Shown: positions 1 to 8,597, counted from the first letter of the stretch. The stretch: DNA of 64,000 bases from Acidovorax sp. NB1 (GCF_005405905.1 NZ_BJHU01000016.1:207150-271149), one strand, 5' to 3'. Made by a program: numbers and translations. Notes: generated by a model not told the origin, from the sequence alone.

Positions 1-180
1 AACCGCCGCCGTGTGTTCTCAGTGCGCTTTCTCGGTGATGACACGCGCCATGCGCCCCGGCCCTGGAAGACCTCGCCCGAGTTCCCCGGCCTTGCCGATG
101 AACTGCCCGCCGGGGCTGAGATGAACCACCTGCTGTTCCCGCTGCTGATTGCGGGCGCAGAGCAGACCACGGCCAACTGA
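1..180 (+). CDS. Phytanoyl-CoA dioxygenase (PhyH) family protein, C-terminal fragment
   Basis: Frame 1 is open from the first base to a TGA at 178-180, giving the last 59 residues of a protein whose start lies outside the window. The tail contains RRRVFSVRFLGDD and WKTSPEFPGL, which I recognise from the end of bacterial PhyH-type Fe(II)/2-oxoglutarate dioxygenases, where the Arg-rich strand binds 2-oxoglutarate. The gene ends 17 bases before hutD on the same strand, so it is probably cotranscribed with the hut genes. Its substrate cannot be told from this fragment. The call rests on remembered motif resemblance, so confidence is moderate. Confidence 0.6.
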   Translation, partial: NRRRVFSVRFLGDDTRHAPRPWKTSPEFPGLADELPAGAEMNHLLFPLLIAGAEQTTAN

Positions 181-197
181 CGAGGGATACAACGACG

Positions 198-812
198 ATG
201 GCGATGCACTTTTTTGACCTGGCCACCACGCCCAGCATGCCCTGGAAAAACGGCGGCGGCAGCACGCAGGAACTGGCCTGCTGGCCCCCGGGCGCGGACA
301 TGAACAGCTTTGAGTGGCGCGTGAGCCTGGCCACGGTGGACCGGCCCGGGCCGTTCTCCGTCTTCCCCGGGATTGACCGCCAGATCATGCTGCTTTCTGG
401 CGACGGTCTGCACCTGCGCAGCCCTGGCTGGGAGCACCGGCTGGAGCCGCGCTGGCAGCCGTTTGCATTCTCGGGCGACGACGCGGTGGACGGCGCCATG
501 CTGGGCGGCACCTCCAAGGACTTCAATCTCATGCAGCGGCGCGGCCAATGGCAGGGCCCGCTGCGGGTGGTGGCCGATGCGCAATCGCCCGGCGGTGCGC
601 CTGCAGGTTTGTGTCTGGTGTTGCAGGGCGACTGGCAGTGGGGGGCACAAGGCGCGGAACCCCGTGCGTTGACAGCGGGGCAGGGCTTTTGGTGGGGGGG
701 CGATGGCGCACCTGTGCCGGGGCGGCTGGAGCCTGTGCAGGCAGCGGGCGCGACCGATGCGCCCGCACTGGTCTGGATCGCTTTGCAGCCCGGTGTCGCT
801 GCAAAAAATTGA
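198..812 (+). CDS. hutD: HutD family cupin protein
   Basis: Protein of 204 residues. The N-terminus (PSMPWKNGGGSTQELACWP) and the later SLATVDRPGPFSVFPGIDRQ stretch are typical of the HutD/DUF886 bicupin family. HutD is thought to act as a governor of histidine-utilisation flux rather than as a pathway enzyme. It sits directly upstream of hutI, hutF and hutG on the same strand, which supports the name. An ATG two codons downstream (204) could also be the start. The stop codon lies at the edge of a dispersed ~60-bp repeat (811-870), so the last codons and stop may have been supplied by that element. Confidence 0.85.
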   Translation: MAMHFFDLATTPSMPWKNGGGSTQELACWPPGADMNSFEWRVSLATVDRPGPFSVFPGIDRQIMLLSGDGLHLRSPGWEHRLEPRWQPFAFSGDDAVDGAMLGGTSKDFNLMQRRGQWQGPLRVVADAQSPGGAPAGLCLVLQGDWQWGAQGAEPRALTAGQGFWWGGDGAPVPGRLEPVQAAGATDAPALVWIALQPGVAAKN

Positions 813-870
813 ATAAAAATGGCCGCTACCGCGCGATAGGTAATCGCTGATAGCTATCATTTGTATAGCA
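811..870 (+). repeat. Dispersed ~60-bp element, copy 1 (hutD-hutI gap)
   Basis: Runs from the hutD stop codon through AAAATGGCCGCTACCGCGC to GCTGATAGCTATC and an AT-rich end. The same order of blocks recurs at 39578-39641. Diverged copies lie at 45113-45168, 54965-55031, inside selO (19438-19495) and inside livG (9843-9918, opposite orientation). The GATAGCTATC core is a perfect palindrome. No protein is encoded here. Confidence 0.75.
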
Positions 871-885
871 TTTAACACGGAGCCC

Positions 886-2178
886 GTGGTGGGCAGGCAG
901 ATGCAAGACAAGGACAACAACGGTCACCCCCACGGGGGGGCCGCCAGCGAGAGTGCCGATGGTGTGTGGCTGAATCTGAAGCCCGTGCCCGGCCTCTGGG
1001 TGGTCGATGAACCTGTGCCTGAGTGCCAACTGGCCTGCGTGGTGGTGCAGGGCGGCCGCATGGCCTGGGTGGGGCCCGAGGCGCAATTGCCCGCCGCCTA
1101 CCAGCCACTGCGCCGCCACGACGGACGGGGTGCGCTGGCCACCCCTGGCCTTGTGGACTGCCACACCCACCTGGTCTACGGCGGCCAGCGCGCCAACGAA
1201 TTCGCCATGCGGCTGGCGGGTGCCACGTATGAAGAAGTGGCCAAGGCAGGTGGCGGCATCGTGTCGTCGGTGAAGGCTACGCGCGCGGCGTCGGAAGACG
1301 AACTGTTTGCCCAGGCCGCACCGCGCCTGCAAGCCTTGCTGGCCGAAGGCGTGTGCGCCATCGAGATCAAGTCCGGCTATGGTCTGGCGCTGGAGCATGA
1401 GCGCAAACAGCTGCGCGTGGCCCGCCGCCTGGGCGAAGCGTTTGGCGTGACGGTGCGCACCACCTTTTTGGGCGCGCACGCGCTGCCGCCCGAGTACGCA
1501 GGCCGCAGCCAAGCCTATGTCGATCTGGTCTGCAACGAGATGCTGCCCGCGCTGGCCGCTGAGGGCCTGGTGGATGCGGTGGACGTGTTCTGCGAACGCA
1601 TCGCCTTCACGCTGGCCGAGACCGAGCAGGTCTTTCAGGCCGCGCAGAAGCTTGGCATCCCCGTCAAGCTGCATGCGGAGCAACTCTCGGACATGGGAGG
1701 CTCGGCACTGGCCGCGCGCTACGGCGCACTGTCGTGCGACCACATCGAACACCTGTCGGCCGACGGCATTGCCGCGATGAAGGCTGCAGGCACGGTGGCC
1801 GTGCTGCTGCCCGGCGCCTACTACACGCTGCGCGACACGCACCTGCCGCCCATCGCACAGCTGCGCGATGCGGGTGTGCCCATGGCGGTCTCCACCGACC
1901 ACAACCCCGGCACCTCGCCCGCGCTCAGCCTGCTGCTCATGGCCAACATGGCCTGCACCTTGTTCCGCCTGACGGTGCCCGAGGCGCTGGCTGGCATCAC
2001 CATCCATGCGGCACGTGCGCTGGGCCTGCAGGACACGCACGGCCTGATCGCGTCGGGGCGGCCCGCCAACCTTGTGCTGTGGCCGGTGGGCGAGGCAGCC
2101 GAGTTGGCCTACTGGTTTGGTCACAAGCCTGCCTGCACCATCGTGCGGCAAGGGCGCATTCACGGAGGCCGGGCATGA
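886..2178 (+). CDS. hutI: Imidazolonepropionase
   Basis: Converts 4-imidazolone-5-propanoate to N-formimidoyl-L-glutamate, the third step of histidine degradation in the cytoplasm. The amidohydrolase metal site is visible as [10 protein letters not shown] near residue 95 and [10 protein letters not shown] near residue 345, with HAEQLSD between them. Length (430 residues) fits the family. The given start is GTG at 886, with a GGAG 3 bases upstream that is rather close. ATG at 901 is the alternative and would remove five residues. The stop overlaps the hutF start by four bases (ATGA), indicating translational coupling. Confidence 0.93.
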   Translation: MVGRQMQDKDNNGHPHGGAASESADGVWLNLKPVPGLWVVDEPVPECQLACVVVQGGRMAWVGPEAQLPAAYQPLRRHDGRGALATPGLVDCHTHLVYGGQRANEFAMRLAGATYEEVAKAGGGIVSSVKATRAASEDELFAQAAPRLQALLAEGVCAIEIKSGYGLALEHERKQLRVARRLGEAFGVTVRTTFLGAHALPPEYAGRSQAYVDLVCNEMLPALAAEGLVDAVDVFCERIAFTLAETEQVFQAAQKLGIPVKLHAEQLSDMGGSALAARYGALSCDHIEHLSADGIAAMKAAGTVAVLLPGAYYTLRDTHLPPIAQLRDAGVPMAVSTDHNPGTSPALSLLLMANMACTLFRLTVPEALAGITIHAARALGLQDTHGLIASGRPANLVLWPVGEAAELAYWFGHKPACTIVRQGRIHGGRA

Positions 2179-3587
2179 ACCAGATTTTTGCTGCCGATGT
2201 GCTGCTGCCAACCGGCTGGGCGCGCGATGTGCTCATTGCGTGGGACGGGGCAGGGCGCATCACCGCCGTCACGCCCGGTGCGCAGCGGCCTGAAGGCGCA
2301 GCCATTGCGCCGGGCCCGGTGGTCCCCGGCATGCCCAACCTGCACTCGCACGCCTTCCAGCGCGCGTTTGCGGGCCTGACCGAATACCGGGGCGAAAGCC
2401 AGGACAGCTTCTGGAGCTGGCGCAACCTGATGTACCGCTTTGCCGCGCGCATCACCCCTGAGTCGCTGGAGGCGATTGCCACTTGGCTTTACGTGGAGAT
2501 GCTGGAGGCGGGCTACACCAGCGTGTGCGAGTTCCACTACGTGCACCACGACCAGGATGGCCGTCCCTATGCCGACGACGCCACGCTGTCGCTGGCACTG
2601 CTGCGCGCGGCGCAGCGCGCGGGCATCGGCATCACGCTGCTGCCGGTGCTCTACCAGACCAGCGGCTTCGGCGCCAAGCCGCCGCGTGCCGACCAGGCCC
2701 GCTTTATCCGCAGCACGGACAACATGCTCTCTTTGTTGGAGCGCCTGGCGCCCGCTGCGCAGGCGCAAGCGGCCGTTCTGGGCCTGGCTCCGCACTCGCT
2801 GCGCGCTGTGCCGCCCGACAGCCTGGCCGCTGCGGTGCAAGGCCTCACGGCGCTGAACCCGCGTGCCCCTATCCACATCCACATCGCCGAGCAGACGCAG
2901 GAGGTGGAGGACTGCATTGCCTGGAGCGGCCAGCGCCCCGTGCAGTGGCTGCTGGAGCATGCCCCTGTGGACGAACGCTGGTGCCTGGTGCACGCCACGC
3001 ACATGACGCAGCAGGAGTACCAGGACGCAGCCCGCACCGGTGCCGTGGCAGGCATCTGCCCCACCACCGAGGCCAATCTGGGTGACGGCATCTTCGACAT
3101 GCCGCTGTGGCTGCAGCACGGCGGCCGCTGGGGTGTGGGCTCGGACAGCCATGCCTGCGTGAACGCTGCGGAGGAGTTGCTGATGCTGGAATACGGCCAG
3201 CGCCTGTCGCTGCGCCAGCGCAATGTGCTGGCCAGCGCCAGCCAGGCCGAGGTGGCCACGGCCATGACCTTGCAGGCGGTGCAGGGCGGGGCGCAGGCGT
3301 CCGGCCGTACGGTTGGTGGCCCGGCGGGCCTGGCCTGCTTGGCGGGCTTGGCCGTGGGCCAGCAGGCCGACATGGTGGCGCTCGATGCGCAGCATGTGGC
3401 GCTGGCAGGCCTGCCTGGGCCCAGCATGTTGTCGTCCCATGTGTTTGGCAGCCACCGCACGTCGGCCATTGACAGCCTGTGGGTGGGCGGTGTGCAACGC
3501 GTGGCAGCGGGGCGCCATGCCTTGCACGACACGGCCGCGCAGGCCTTTGTGGCGGCCCGGTCCACCACCATCGCTGCTGCTGATTGA
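2175..3587 (+). CDS. hutF: Formimidoylglutamate deiminase
   Basis: Amidohydrolase of 470 residues that turns N-formimidoyl-L-glutamate into N-formyl-L-glutamate plus ammonia. This is the first reaction of the five-step hut branch found in Pseudomonas and many Burkholderiales. Metal-ligand motifs appear in the expected order: [25 protein letters not shown] and GSDSHACVN. The ATG at 2175 overlaps the hutI stop. A long open frame extends upstream of this ATG into hutI, but only the part from 2175 resembles the family. Partner enzyme HutG follows at 3613. Confidence 0.95.
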   Translation: MNQIFAADVLLPTGWARDVLIAWDGAGRITAVTPGAQRPEGAAIAPGPVVPGMPNLHSHAFQRAFAGLTEYRGESQDSFWSWRNLMYRFAARITPESLEAIATWLYVEMLEAGYTSVCEFHYVHHDQDGRPYADDATLSLALLRAAQRAGIGITLLPVLYQTSGFGAKPPRADQARFIRSTDNMLSLLERLAPAAQAQAAVLGLAPHSLRAVPPDSLAAAVQGLTALNPRAPIHIHIAEQTQEVEDCIAWSGQRPVQWLLEHAPVDERWCLVHATHMTQQEYQDAARTGAVAGICPTTEANLGDGIFDMPLWLQHGGRWGVGSDSHACVNAAEELLMLEYGQRLSLRQRNVLASASQAEVATAMTLQAVQGGAQASGRTVGGPAGLACLAGLAVGQQADMVALDAQHVALAGLPGPSMLSSHVFGSHRTSAIDSLWVGGVQRVAAGRHALHDTAAQAFVAARSTTIAAAD

Positions 3588-3612
3588 TTCTGTTCTTGCC
3601 AATTTTTTTGCC

Positions 3613-4428
3613 ATGACCTACACCGCTCCCCCACCACCGTTCACCTTCCACCAGGGCACACAGCCGCTCCTGGTCTCCATGCCTCACGCGGGCACCTACG
3701 TGCCGCCCGCGCTGGCTGCGCGTTTCACCGACGAAGCCCGCCATGTGCCCGACACCGACTGGCACATGGAGCGCCTCTATGCGTTTGCGAAAGACATGGG
3801 CGCGTCCATCCTCGTGGCCACGCATTCGCGCTATGTGGTGGACCTGAACCGCCCGCCCGATGGCGCGAGCCTCTACCCTGGCCAGAGCGTCACCGGCCTG
3901 TGCCCCGTGGACACGTTTGACGACACGCCCATCTACGCGCAGGGCGATGTGCCCGATGACGCAGAAGTGGCCGCGCGCCGCGGCGCCGTCTGGGCCCCGT
4001 ACCACGCGCAACTGCGCGCCGAGCTGGACAGCATCCGCGCGCAGCACGGCGTGGCGGTGCTGTGGGACGCACACTCCATCCGCTCGGTGCTGCCGCGCTT
4101 CTTTGAGGGCAAGCTGCCCGACCTGAACCTGGGCACGGCCGATGGCGCAAGCTGCGATCCGGCGCTGGCGCAGGAGTTGCTGGTGATTGCCCAATCGGCG
4201 CCGGGCTACACCGGCGTGCTCAATGGCCGCTTCAAGGGCGGGCACATCACGCGCCACTATGGCCAACCCGCGCAGAACATCCACGCCGTGCAGCTGGAGA
4301 TGACCCAGTGCAGCTACATGCAGGAGGCTCTGCCTTTTGACTACCTGCCCGATGTGGCGGCTGGTGTGCAGCCGCACCTGAAGCGCTTGCTGACTGCGGC
4401 GCTGGCGTTTGCGGCGGCACGCACCTAA
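3613..4428 (+). CDS. hutG: N-formylglutamate deformylase (N-formylglutamate amidohydrolase)
   Basis: Hydrolyses N-formyl-L-glutamate to glutamate and formate, the last step of the HutF/HutG branch. The 271-residue protein has the family signatures SMPHAGTYVP near residue 25, ATHSRYVVDLNRPP near 65 and LWDAHSIRSVLPRFF near 155. The start is ATG at 3613, 25 bases after the hutF stop. An upstream extension in the same frame overlaps hutF and is not family-like. This is the last gene of the cluster. No proton-glutamate HutE-type gene is seen, consistent with the two-enzyme route. Confidence 0.95.
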   Translation: MTYTAPPPPFTFHQGTQPLLVSMPHAGTYVPPALAARFTDEARHVPDTDWHMERLYAFAKDMGASILVATHSRYVVDLNRPPDGASLYPGQSVTGLCPVDTFDDTPIYAQGDVPDDAEVAARRGAVWAPYHAQLRAELDSIRAQHGVAVLWDAHSIRSVLPRFFEGKLPDLNLGTADGASCDPALAQELLVIAQSAPGYTGVLNGRFKGGHITRHYGQPAQNIHAVQLEMTQCSYMQEALPFDYLPDVAAGVQPHLKRLLTAALAFAAART

Positions 4429-4621
4429 GAGCCTGCTCACGATTCTCTGCAAGGTCGTTACCAGGCTCTCCGGCTGCGCTGCGTGGGCTCCTGATCTTTT
4501 GAAGGCGCGGCAGCGCAGTGGGGTGTTTTGGCAGGATGCCGGTGCTAGGATGGTTCACCCGGCCTGACACAGGCCGTGGGGTGTGCCACCCGGCCACCTT
4601 TGCGGAAGGAGCCGCACCCTG

Positions 4622-4825
4622 ATGGAATCTGCGGCCTATTACTACATGCCTTTGTTCCGGCCCGGTGCGGTCGTTCACCTGGGCCACCGGCGTGAAACGG
4701 TGAGCCACGTGATGCTGCGGCGCAGCGGCTTGATGGTGTACCTGGTGGGGCATGAGGCCCCAGTGCATCCCGACGCACTTCAGCTGGAGCCCAGTGCTTT
4801 CCAGCTCAGCCGTGTGCCGGACTAG
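4622..4825 (+). CDS. Small conserved hypothetical protein (67 aa)
   Basis: A 67-residue protein beginning MESAAYYYMPLFRPGAVV and containing RRETVSHVMLRRSGLMVYL. A strong ribosome binding site (GGAAGGAG, 4604-4611) stands about 10 bases before the ATG, and codon usage looks coding. I believe similar short proteins occur in Acidovorax relatives, but I cannot name a family. There is no signal peptide or clear membrane segment. It stands alone between hutG and the oppositely oriented psd gene. The 190 bases before it hold no other recognisable feature. Confidence 0.6.
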   Translation: MESAAYYYMPLFRPGAVVHLGHRRETVSHVMLRRSGLMVYLVGHEAPVHPDALQLEPSAFQLSRVPD

Positions 4826-4950
4826 TGCGGCACGGAATCAGTCCCTGTGCAGCGGTGCTGCATGTTCAACGCGGCTGACAACCCCACAACAGAGACAGAT
4901 CGCACGCGAAGGGTTTGTGCACCACCCGCCTTTGGCACAAGGCGCCCTGG

Positions 4951-5802
4951 TCAGCCCGCCGCCCGCCGGGCCATGGCCTCGCCCAACTGGATGGGCCGTG
5001 CGGGTGCCCACTGCGGGTTGAACTGCAGCGGCCCTTGGGGGAAGAGCATCACCACGGTGGAGCCGAGCAAAAAGCGCCCCATCTCCTCACCTTTTTGCAG
5101 GCGCACCTGGCCGGGCGCGTAGTCCCACTGGCGCAAATTGCCGGGGCGGGGCGGGTTGACCTGGCCGTGCCACACGGTCGCCATGCTGCCCACGATGGTG
5201 GCGCCCACCAGCACCAGCACGAAGGGGCCCGTGTCCGATTCAAACACGCAGACCACGCGCTCGTTGCGCGCAAACAGGCCGGGCACGCCGCGCGCGGTGG
5301 TGGGGTTGACCGAGAACAGCTCGCCGGGCACATGGATCATGCGCGTCAGCTCCCCCGCGCAAGGCATGTGGATGCGGTGGTAGTCGCGCGGGCTCAGGTA
5401 CAGCGTGGCGAAGTGGCCGTTTTCAAAGCGCGCACCCAGTGCGGCATCACCCCCCACCAGCGCGGTGGTTGAATACGAATGGCCCTTGGCCTGGAACACC
5501 TGGTCCTTGGCGATGGGCCCGAACTGGCTGATGGCACCGTCCACGGGGCAGATCAGGTCGGCATCGGCCAGCGGGCGGGCGCCGTCTTTCAGTGCGCGCG
5601 TAAAGAAGTCGTTGAAGCTGGCGTAGCTGGCAATGTCGGGGTTGGCGGCCTCGCCCATGTTCACGTTGTAGCGGCCCACAAACCAGCGGATCACCGAGGT
5701 GGTGAGGCCGCCGAGGCGGGCTGATGCGAACTTGCCCGCGAGGGTGGTCAGAGCACGTTTGGGAAGAGCGTATTGGGGCAGTACGGCAAGGCGATCGGAC
5801 AA
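4951..5802 (-). CDS. psd: Phosphatidylserine decarboxylase proenzyme
   Basis: Makes phosphatidylethanolamine from phosphatidylserine at the inner membrane. The 283-residue proenzyme carries the self-cleavage motif LGST at residues 246-249, where the Ser becomes the pyruvoyl group. It also has the catalytic Asp in CPVDGAISQFG (around residue 88) and the YLSPRDYHRIHMP segment containing the conserved His residues. Length and motif order match the bacterial type I enzyme. It is transcribed as a single gene, with no same-strand neighbour close by. Confidence 0.96.
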   Translation of the reverse strand: MSDRLAVLPQYALPKRALTTLAGKFASARLGGLTTSVIRWFVGRYNVNMGEAANPDIASYASFNDFFTRALKDGARPLADADLICPVDGAISQFGPIAKDQVFQAKGHSYSTTALVGGDAALGARFENGHFATLYLSPRDYHRIHMPCAGELTRMIHVPGELFSVNPTTARGVPGLFARNERVVCVFESDTGPFVLVLVGATIVGSMATVWHGQVNPPRPGNLRQWDYAPGQVRLQKGEEMGRFLLGSTVVMLFPQGPLQFNPQWAPARPIQLGEAMARRAAG

Positions 5803-5910
5803 AACGTTCTTCCTGAGTCGATGGAGCGAACGATTCTAACGATGGGGGGACTGCGGGCAAACCGGGTTATCAAGGGGGAGTGCGCATGGCGGAGGTGGCT
5901 CAGATGGCTC

Positions 5911-5985
5911 TCGTTTATCAAATGATAAATTTGAAATTGTTATCAAATTTATTGATTTTTTCGTTTCAAACAATTACATTTCTCC
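5911..5985 (+). promoter_or_regulatory. AT-rich probable promoter region for the riboswitch-peptidase unit
   Basis: This stretch is strikingly AT-rich against GC-rich surroundings. It contains the dyad TTATCAAATGATAA (5916-5929) and further ATCAAATTT/AAATTTGA repeats. A TTGATT (5953-5958) and TTACAT (5974-5979) pair is a possible -35/-10 with short spacing, and other pairs are possible. It lies immediately before the riboswitch and reads in the same direction. The exact promoter cannot be fixed from sequence alone. Confidence 0.4.
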
Positions 5986-6072
5986 CATCAAGGCACACCC
6001 GCACGAAAGTCGGGGTCGCAAAGCCACCGGTCTAACCCCTTCTGAATGGGTATGGCAGCGGGGTTGCCACAG
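5982..6072 (+). ncRNA. Cyclic-di-GMP-I (GEMM-I) riboswitch
   Basis: The conserved core blocks occur in the right order and spacing. AAGGCACACCC (5990-6000) corresponds to the AGGGCAAACC block. A stem is capped by a GAAA tetraloop (6005-6008). CGCAAAGCCACCGGTCTAA (6017-6035) is nearly identical to the GEMM consensus CGCAAAGCCUCCGGCCUAA. GGTATGGCAGCGGGGTTGCC (6049-6068) matches the second-stem block GGUAGGUAGCGGGGUUACC. In my alignment to Vc2 the ligand-contact G20 is kept, suggesting c-di-GMP rather than cGAMP. The element lies 120 bases upstream of the peptidase start. Covariance-model scoring was not possible here. Confidence 0.88.
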
Positions 6073-6073
6073 T

Positions 6074-6096
6074 TCCCCGGGGTGTATTACCGGGGA
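6074..6096 (+). promoter_or_regulatory. Hairpin after riboswitch aptamer (possible expression platform)
   Basis: A perfect 7-bp stem, TCCCCGG (6074-6080) with CCGGGGA (6090-6096), encloses a nine-base loop just 3' of the aptamer. No run of T follows, so it is not a standard intrinsic terminator. It may act as an anti-aptamer or protective stem, or in control of initiation. The mechanism is not deducible from sequence. Confidence 0.35.
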
Positions 6097-6191
6097 GGCG
6101 CGAGAGCGTGCCGGCAATCCTTGCAGGTGTTTGCAGTCCAGGCGGTCTTCGGTGTGTGCGGTATCAATTTCCGCATGTCATGGAGAACAGA

Positions 6192-8564
6192 ATGCCAACA
6201 CACACTCGCCGTCACCTTTTCGCTCTCAGGCCCCCGCGTGCTCGCTGGGCGTTGCTTTCGGCCATTCCGTTGGTGGTCATGGGGTGCGGTGGCGCTGCCG
6301 ACACCGAGGGCGCCAGCGACGTGGCCACCACCATCACCACACTGCAAGTGTCTGCCGACGTGTTGCCGCCAGAGGTGGAGGGCATGTGGGCACAGCCCAC
6401 CTTCCACATTGCGCCAGTGGTGCTGGAGGCTCCTGACGACATGGATGCGCAGGATGCCAACCAGTCTGCGCGGAGTGCTCCCAAGTCGCAGCAGGTGCCG
6501 GATATGTTCAAGGCACTGTCCACCCGCCGTCTCACCCCTTCCAGCCTGGAAGAGGTGCAGCAGAGGTCTGCGAACACGTCCTTGGCTATGCCCAAGGCTG
6601 CGGCAGCAGCGCCTCTCGCAGGTACCGGCGCGGTCACCACCTATTCGGTCGCTCAGGTCCGGGCGGCCTATGGCTTTGGTGCGTTGCCCGCTGTGGGAGC
6701 CAAGCCTTCCGGTGTTCAGGCCGCCCAACTGGGTGCAGGGCAGACGGTGTATGTCGTCGGTGCGAAGCACAACCCTAACGTTGCAGCCGAACTGGCATCG
6801 TTCAATCAAAAGTTTGGGTTACCCGCCTGTACGGCAAAGGTTCTGCCGGTGGCCACAGGGTTGCCTTTGGCCGCTGCGTCCCCTGCAGTGGGTTGCGAAT
6901 TGTGGGTGGCTTACAGCACAGCATCCGGGGGCATTTCTGCTGTGGCGCCTGCCTACGACGCTGGGTGGGCTACGGAAATCGCGTTGGATGTCCAGTGGGT
7001 GCATGCGATCGCACCGCTGGCGCGCATAGTTCTCGTTGAAGCGCCGGACGCATCGGTCAACAGCCTGCTGGGAGCCATACGGCTGGCCAACAGCATGGGA
7101 CCAGGGGTGGTGTCCATGAGCTTTGGGGCGCAGGAGGGTGCGTGGACAGCCTCGGTGGACTCTGCCTTTGCTGCAGCCGGAATGACCTACCTTGCAGCAA
7201 CGGGCGATTCTGGCGCAGGAGTGAACTGGCCTTCGGTTTCTTCCAATGTCATTGCGGTGGGCGGCACAACGCTGACCTATTCCGGCAGCGGGCCGCGCAG
7301 TGAGGTGAGCTGGTCGGGTACCGGTGGCGGTACCAGCGGCTTTGTTGCCGTTCCAGCGTACCAAAAGTCGTCTGTACCGGGTACTGGCTCGCTGGTGCGC
7401 CGCACCGTGGCCGATGTGGCCATGAATGCTGACCCTGCCACCGGCCAGTACGTGGCCGTCATGCAGCCAGGAAGCAGCGCAGTGCAATGGATCAGTGCTG
7501 GCGGCACCAGCCTGGCAGCGCCCATGTGGGCCGGGCTGGTGGCGGTTGCCAACGCAGGCCGGCAGCAAGCTGCGTTGCCATTAGTGGCTGGCGGGCACGC
7601 GTTGCTGTATGGGCAGATTGGCGCAGTGGCGTCGAACTATGCGAGCAGTTTTGCCGACATTCGCCTGGGCAGCCACGGCGTCTGCAGCACCTGCTCGGCG
7701 GGGCCTGGGTATGACCAGTTGACAGGTTTGGGCACTCCCAATGCCAGCACGCTGGTGAACTTGCTGGCCGGCGTTGCAGCACCTGCACCTGCGCCGGTAG
7801 TCACACCGGCCACCATCAGCGGCACCGTGGGTACGGCACTGACCTTCACCGCGTCGGTCAATGCCCCCAACCCCGTTGCCTTGAGCCTTTCCGGTGCGCC
7901 CACCGGAATGTCGATCAGCGCTGCCGGTGTAGTGTCGTGGCCAGCGCCGGTGGCAGGGGCCTACGCCGTCACCGTCGTGGCCAAGGACACCAAGACGGGG
8001 CTCACCGGGCAGGGGGTTTACAACATCAATGTGATCGCACCGGTGGCCCCCACTATCGAGAGCGCAAGCATTGCAGGCCGCCCTGGCGTTGCCCTGTCTT
8101 TCAAGGCCAATGTCAGCGCAGTCAACCCGGTGGCGTATTCCCTTGCAGGGGCTCCCTCAGGCATGGTCGTCACCGCAGATGGCGTGGTGAGCTGGCCCAA
8201 GCCGGTGGCCGGTACTTACAGTGTGACCTTGACCGCGAAGGACACCAAGACGGGCTTGTCGGGCAAGGGTGTCTTCACGGTCAAGATCGCCGCTGCAGGT
8301 CCGGTGATCACGGCCGCTGCCATGGTGGGCGTAGCCGGTCAGCCGCTGTCCGGCAGCATCAACATCACATCGCCAGGCGCCACCTCGCTCTCAGTCTCCA
8401 TCACGGGCGTGCCATTGGGCATGGGCTTTGCTGTGTCTGGAAGCACCATCATGGCCATCTGGCCCAAGCCGGTGGCAGGCAGCTATCAACTGGTGGTCAC
8501 AGCCAAGGACTCGGCCGGTTTATCCGCCCAACTGAATGTGCCGGTGACAATTCACCTGCGCTAG
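6192..8564 (+). CDS. Secreted S53 (sedolisin-type) peptidase lipoprotein with C-terminal Ig-like repeats
   Basis: Serine-carboxyl peptidase of 790 residues. The start at 6192 is chosen because GGAGA (6182-6186) sits just upstream. The N-terminus has a basic region, a hydrophobic stretch and LVVMGC, a plausible lipobox. The catalytic residues are visible: Glu262 and Asp266 in TEIALD, the oxyanion Asp339 in ATGDSGAG, and Ser440 in GGTSLAAP. AGPGYDQLTGLGTP marks the calcium-site end of the domain. Residues ~540-790 form three Ig-like (putative Ig/cadherin-like) repeats ending VVAKDTKTGL, LTAKDTKTGL and VVTAKDSAGL. It is expected to act outside the cell, and is preceded by the c-di-GMP riboswitch. 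Confidence 0.9.
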   Translation: MPTHTRRHLFALRPPRARWALLSAIPLVVMGCGGAADTEGASDVATTITTLQVSADVLPPEVEGMWAQPTFHIAPVVLEAPDDMDAQDANQSARSAPKSQQVPDMFKALSTRRLTPSSLEEVQQRSANTSLAMPKAAAAAPLAGTGAVTTYSVAQVRAAYGFGALPAVGAKPSGVQAAQLGAGQTVYVVGAKHNPNVAAELASFNQKFGLPACTAKVLPVATGLPLAAASPAVGCELWVAYSTASGGISAVAPAYDAGWATEIALDVQWVHAIAPLARIVLVEAPDASVNSLLGAIRLANSMGPGVVSMSFGAQEGAWTASVDSAFAAAGMTYLAATGDSGAGVNWPSVSSNVIAVGGTTLTYSGSGPRSEVSWSGTGGGTSGFVAVPAYQKSSVPGTGSLVRRTVADVAMNADPATGQYVAVMQPGSSAVQWISAGGTSLAAPMWAGLVAVANAGRQQAALPLVAGGHALLYGQIGAVASNYASSFADIRLGSHGVCSTCSAGPGYDQLTGLGTPNASTLVNLLAGVAAPAPAPVVTPATISGTVGTALTFTASVNAPNPVALSLSGAPTGMSISAAGVVSWPAPVAGAYAVTVVAKDTKTGLTGQGVYNINVIAPVAPTIESASIAGRPGVALSFKANVSAVNPVAYSLAGAPSGMVVTADGVVSWPKPVAGTYSVTLTAKDTKTGLSGKGVFTVKIAAAGPVITAAAMVGVAGQPLSGSINITSPGATSLSVSITGVPLGMGFAVSGSTIMAIWPKPVAGSYQLVVTAKDSAGLSAQLNVPVTIHLR
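7797..8555 (+). repeat. Three tandem Ig-like coding repeats in the S53 peptidase
   Basis: The C-terminal third of the gene is three diverged units of about 85 codons. The first two still share near-identical DNA: AAGGACACCAAGACGGG occurs at 7983 and again exactly 255 bases later at 8238. The third is more diverged. Such modules usually serve adhesion or spacing in exported proteins. Confidence 0.7.
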
Positions 8565-8597
8565 GAAGCTGAGCTTCCGGAGCCGTCGCAAGGCTCC
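8564..8597 (+). terminator. Tandem hairpins after the peptidase stop (weak terminator)
   Basis: Two adjacent hairpins lie in the 68-base convergent gap before livF: GGAAGC/GCTTCC (8564-8578) and GGAGCC/GGCTCC (8579-8597). There is no long T tract, so termination in either direction is only suggested. Confidence 0.35.

Noticed and set aside
826-2211. Long minus-strand open frame opposite hutI (461 codons)
   Set aside because: It is antisense to a clear hutI, His/Gln/Arg-rich in composition, and has no family motif. It is a usual artefact of high GC at third positions. The same holds for the long frames opposite hutF, livM, fadB, the acyl-CoA dehydrogenases and the sugar operon.
2178-3614. Minus-strand frame opposite hutF
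   Set aside because: Composition is shadow-like and hutF motifs on the plus strand are complete.
4435-4560. Possible repeat copy after hutG (GAGCCTGCTCACGATTCTCT)
   Set aside because: It has a mosaic look but no second copy is found in the window, so no repeat is claimed.
5990-5993. cGAMP-specific GEMM-Ib variant
   Set aside because: In my alignment the position equivalent to G20 is G, not A, so c-di-GMP is preferred. The alignment of this short block is not certain.
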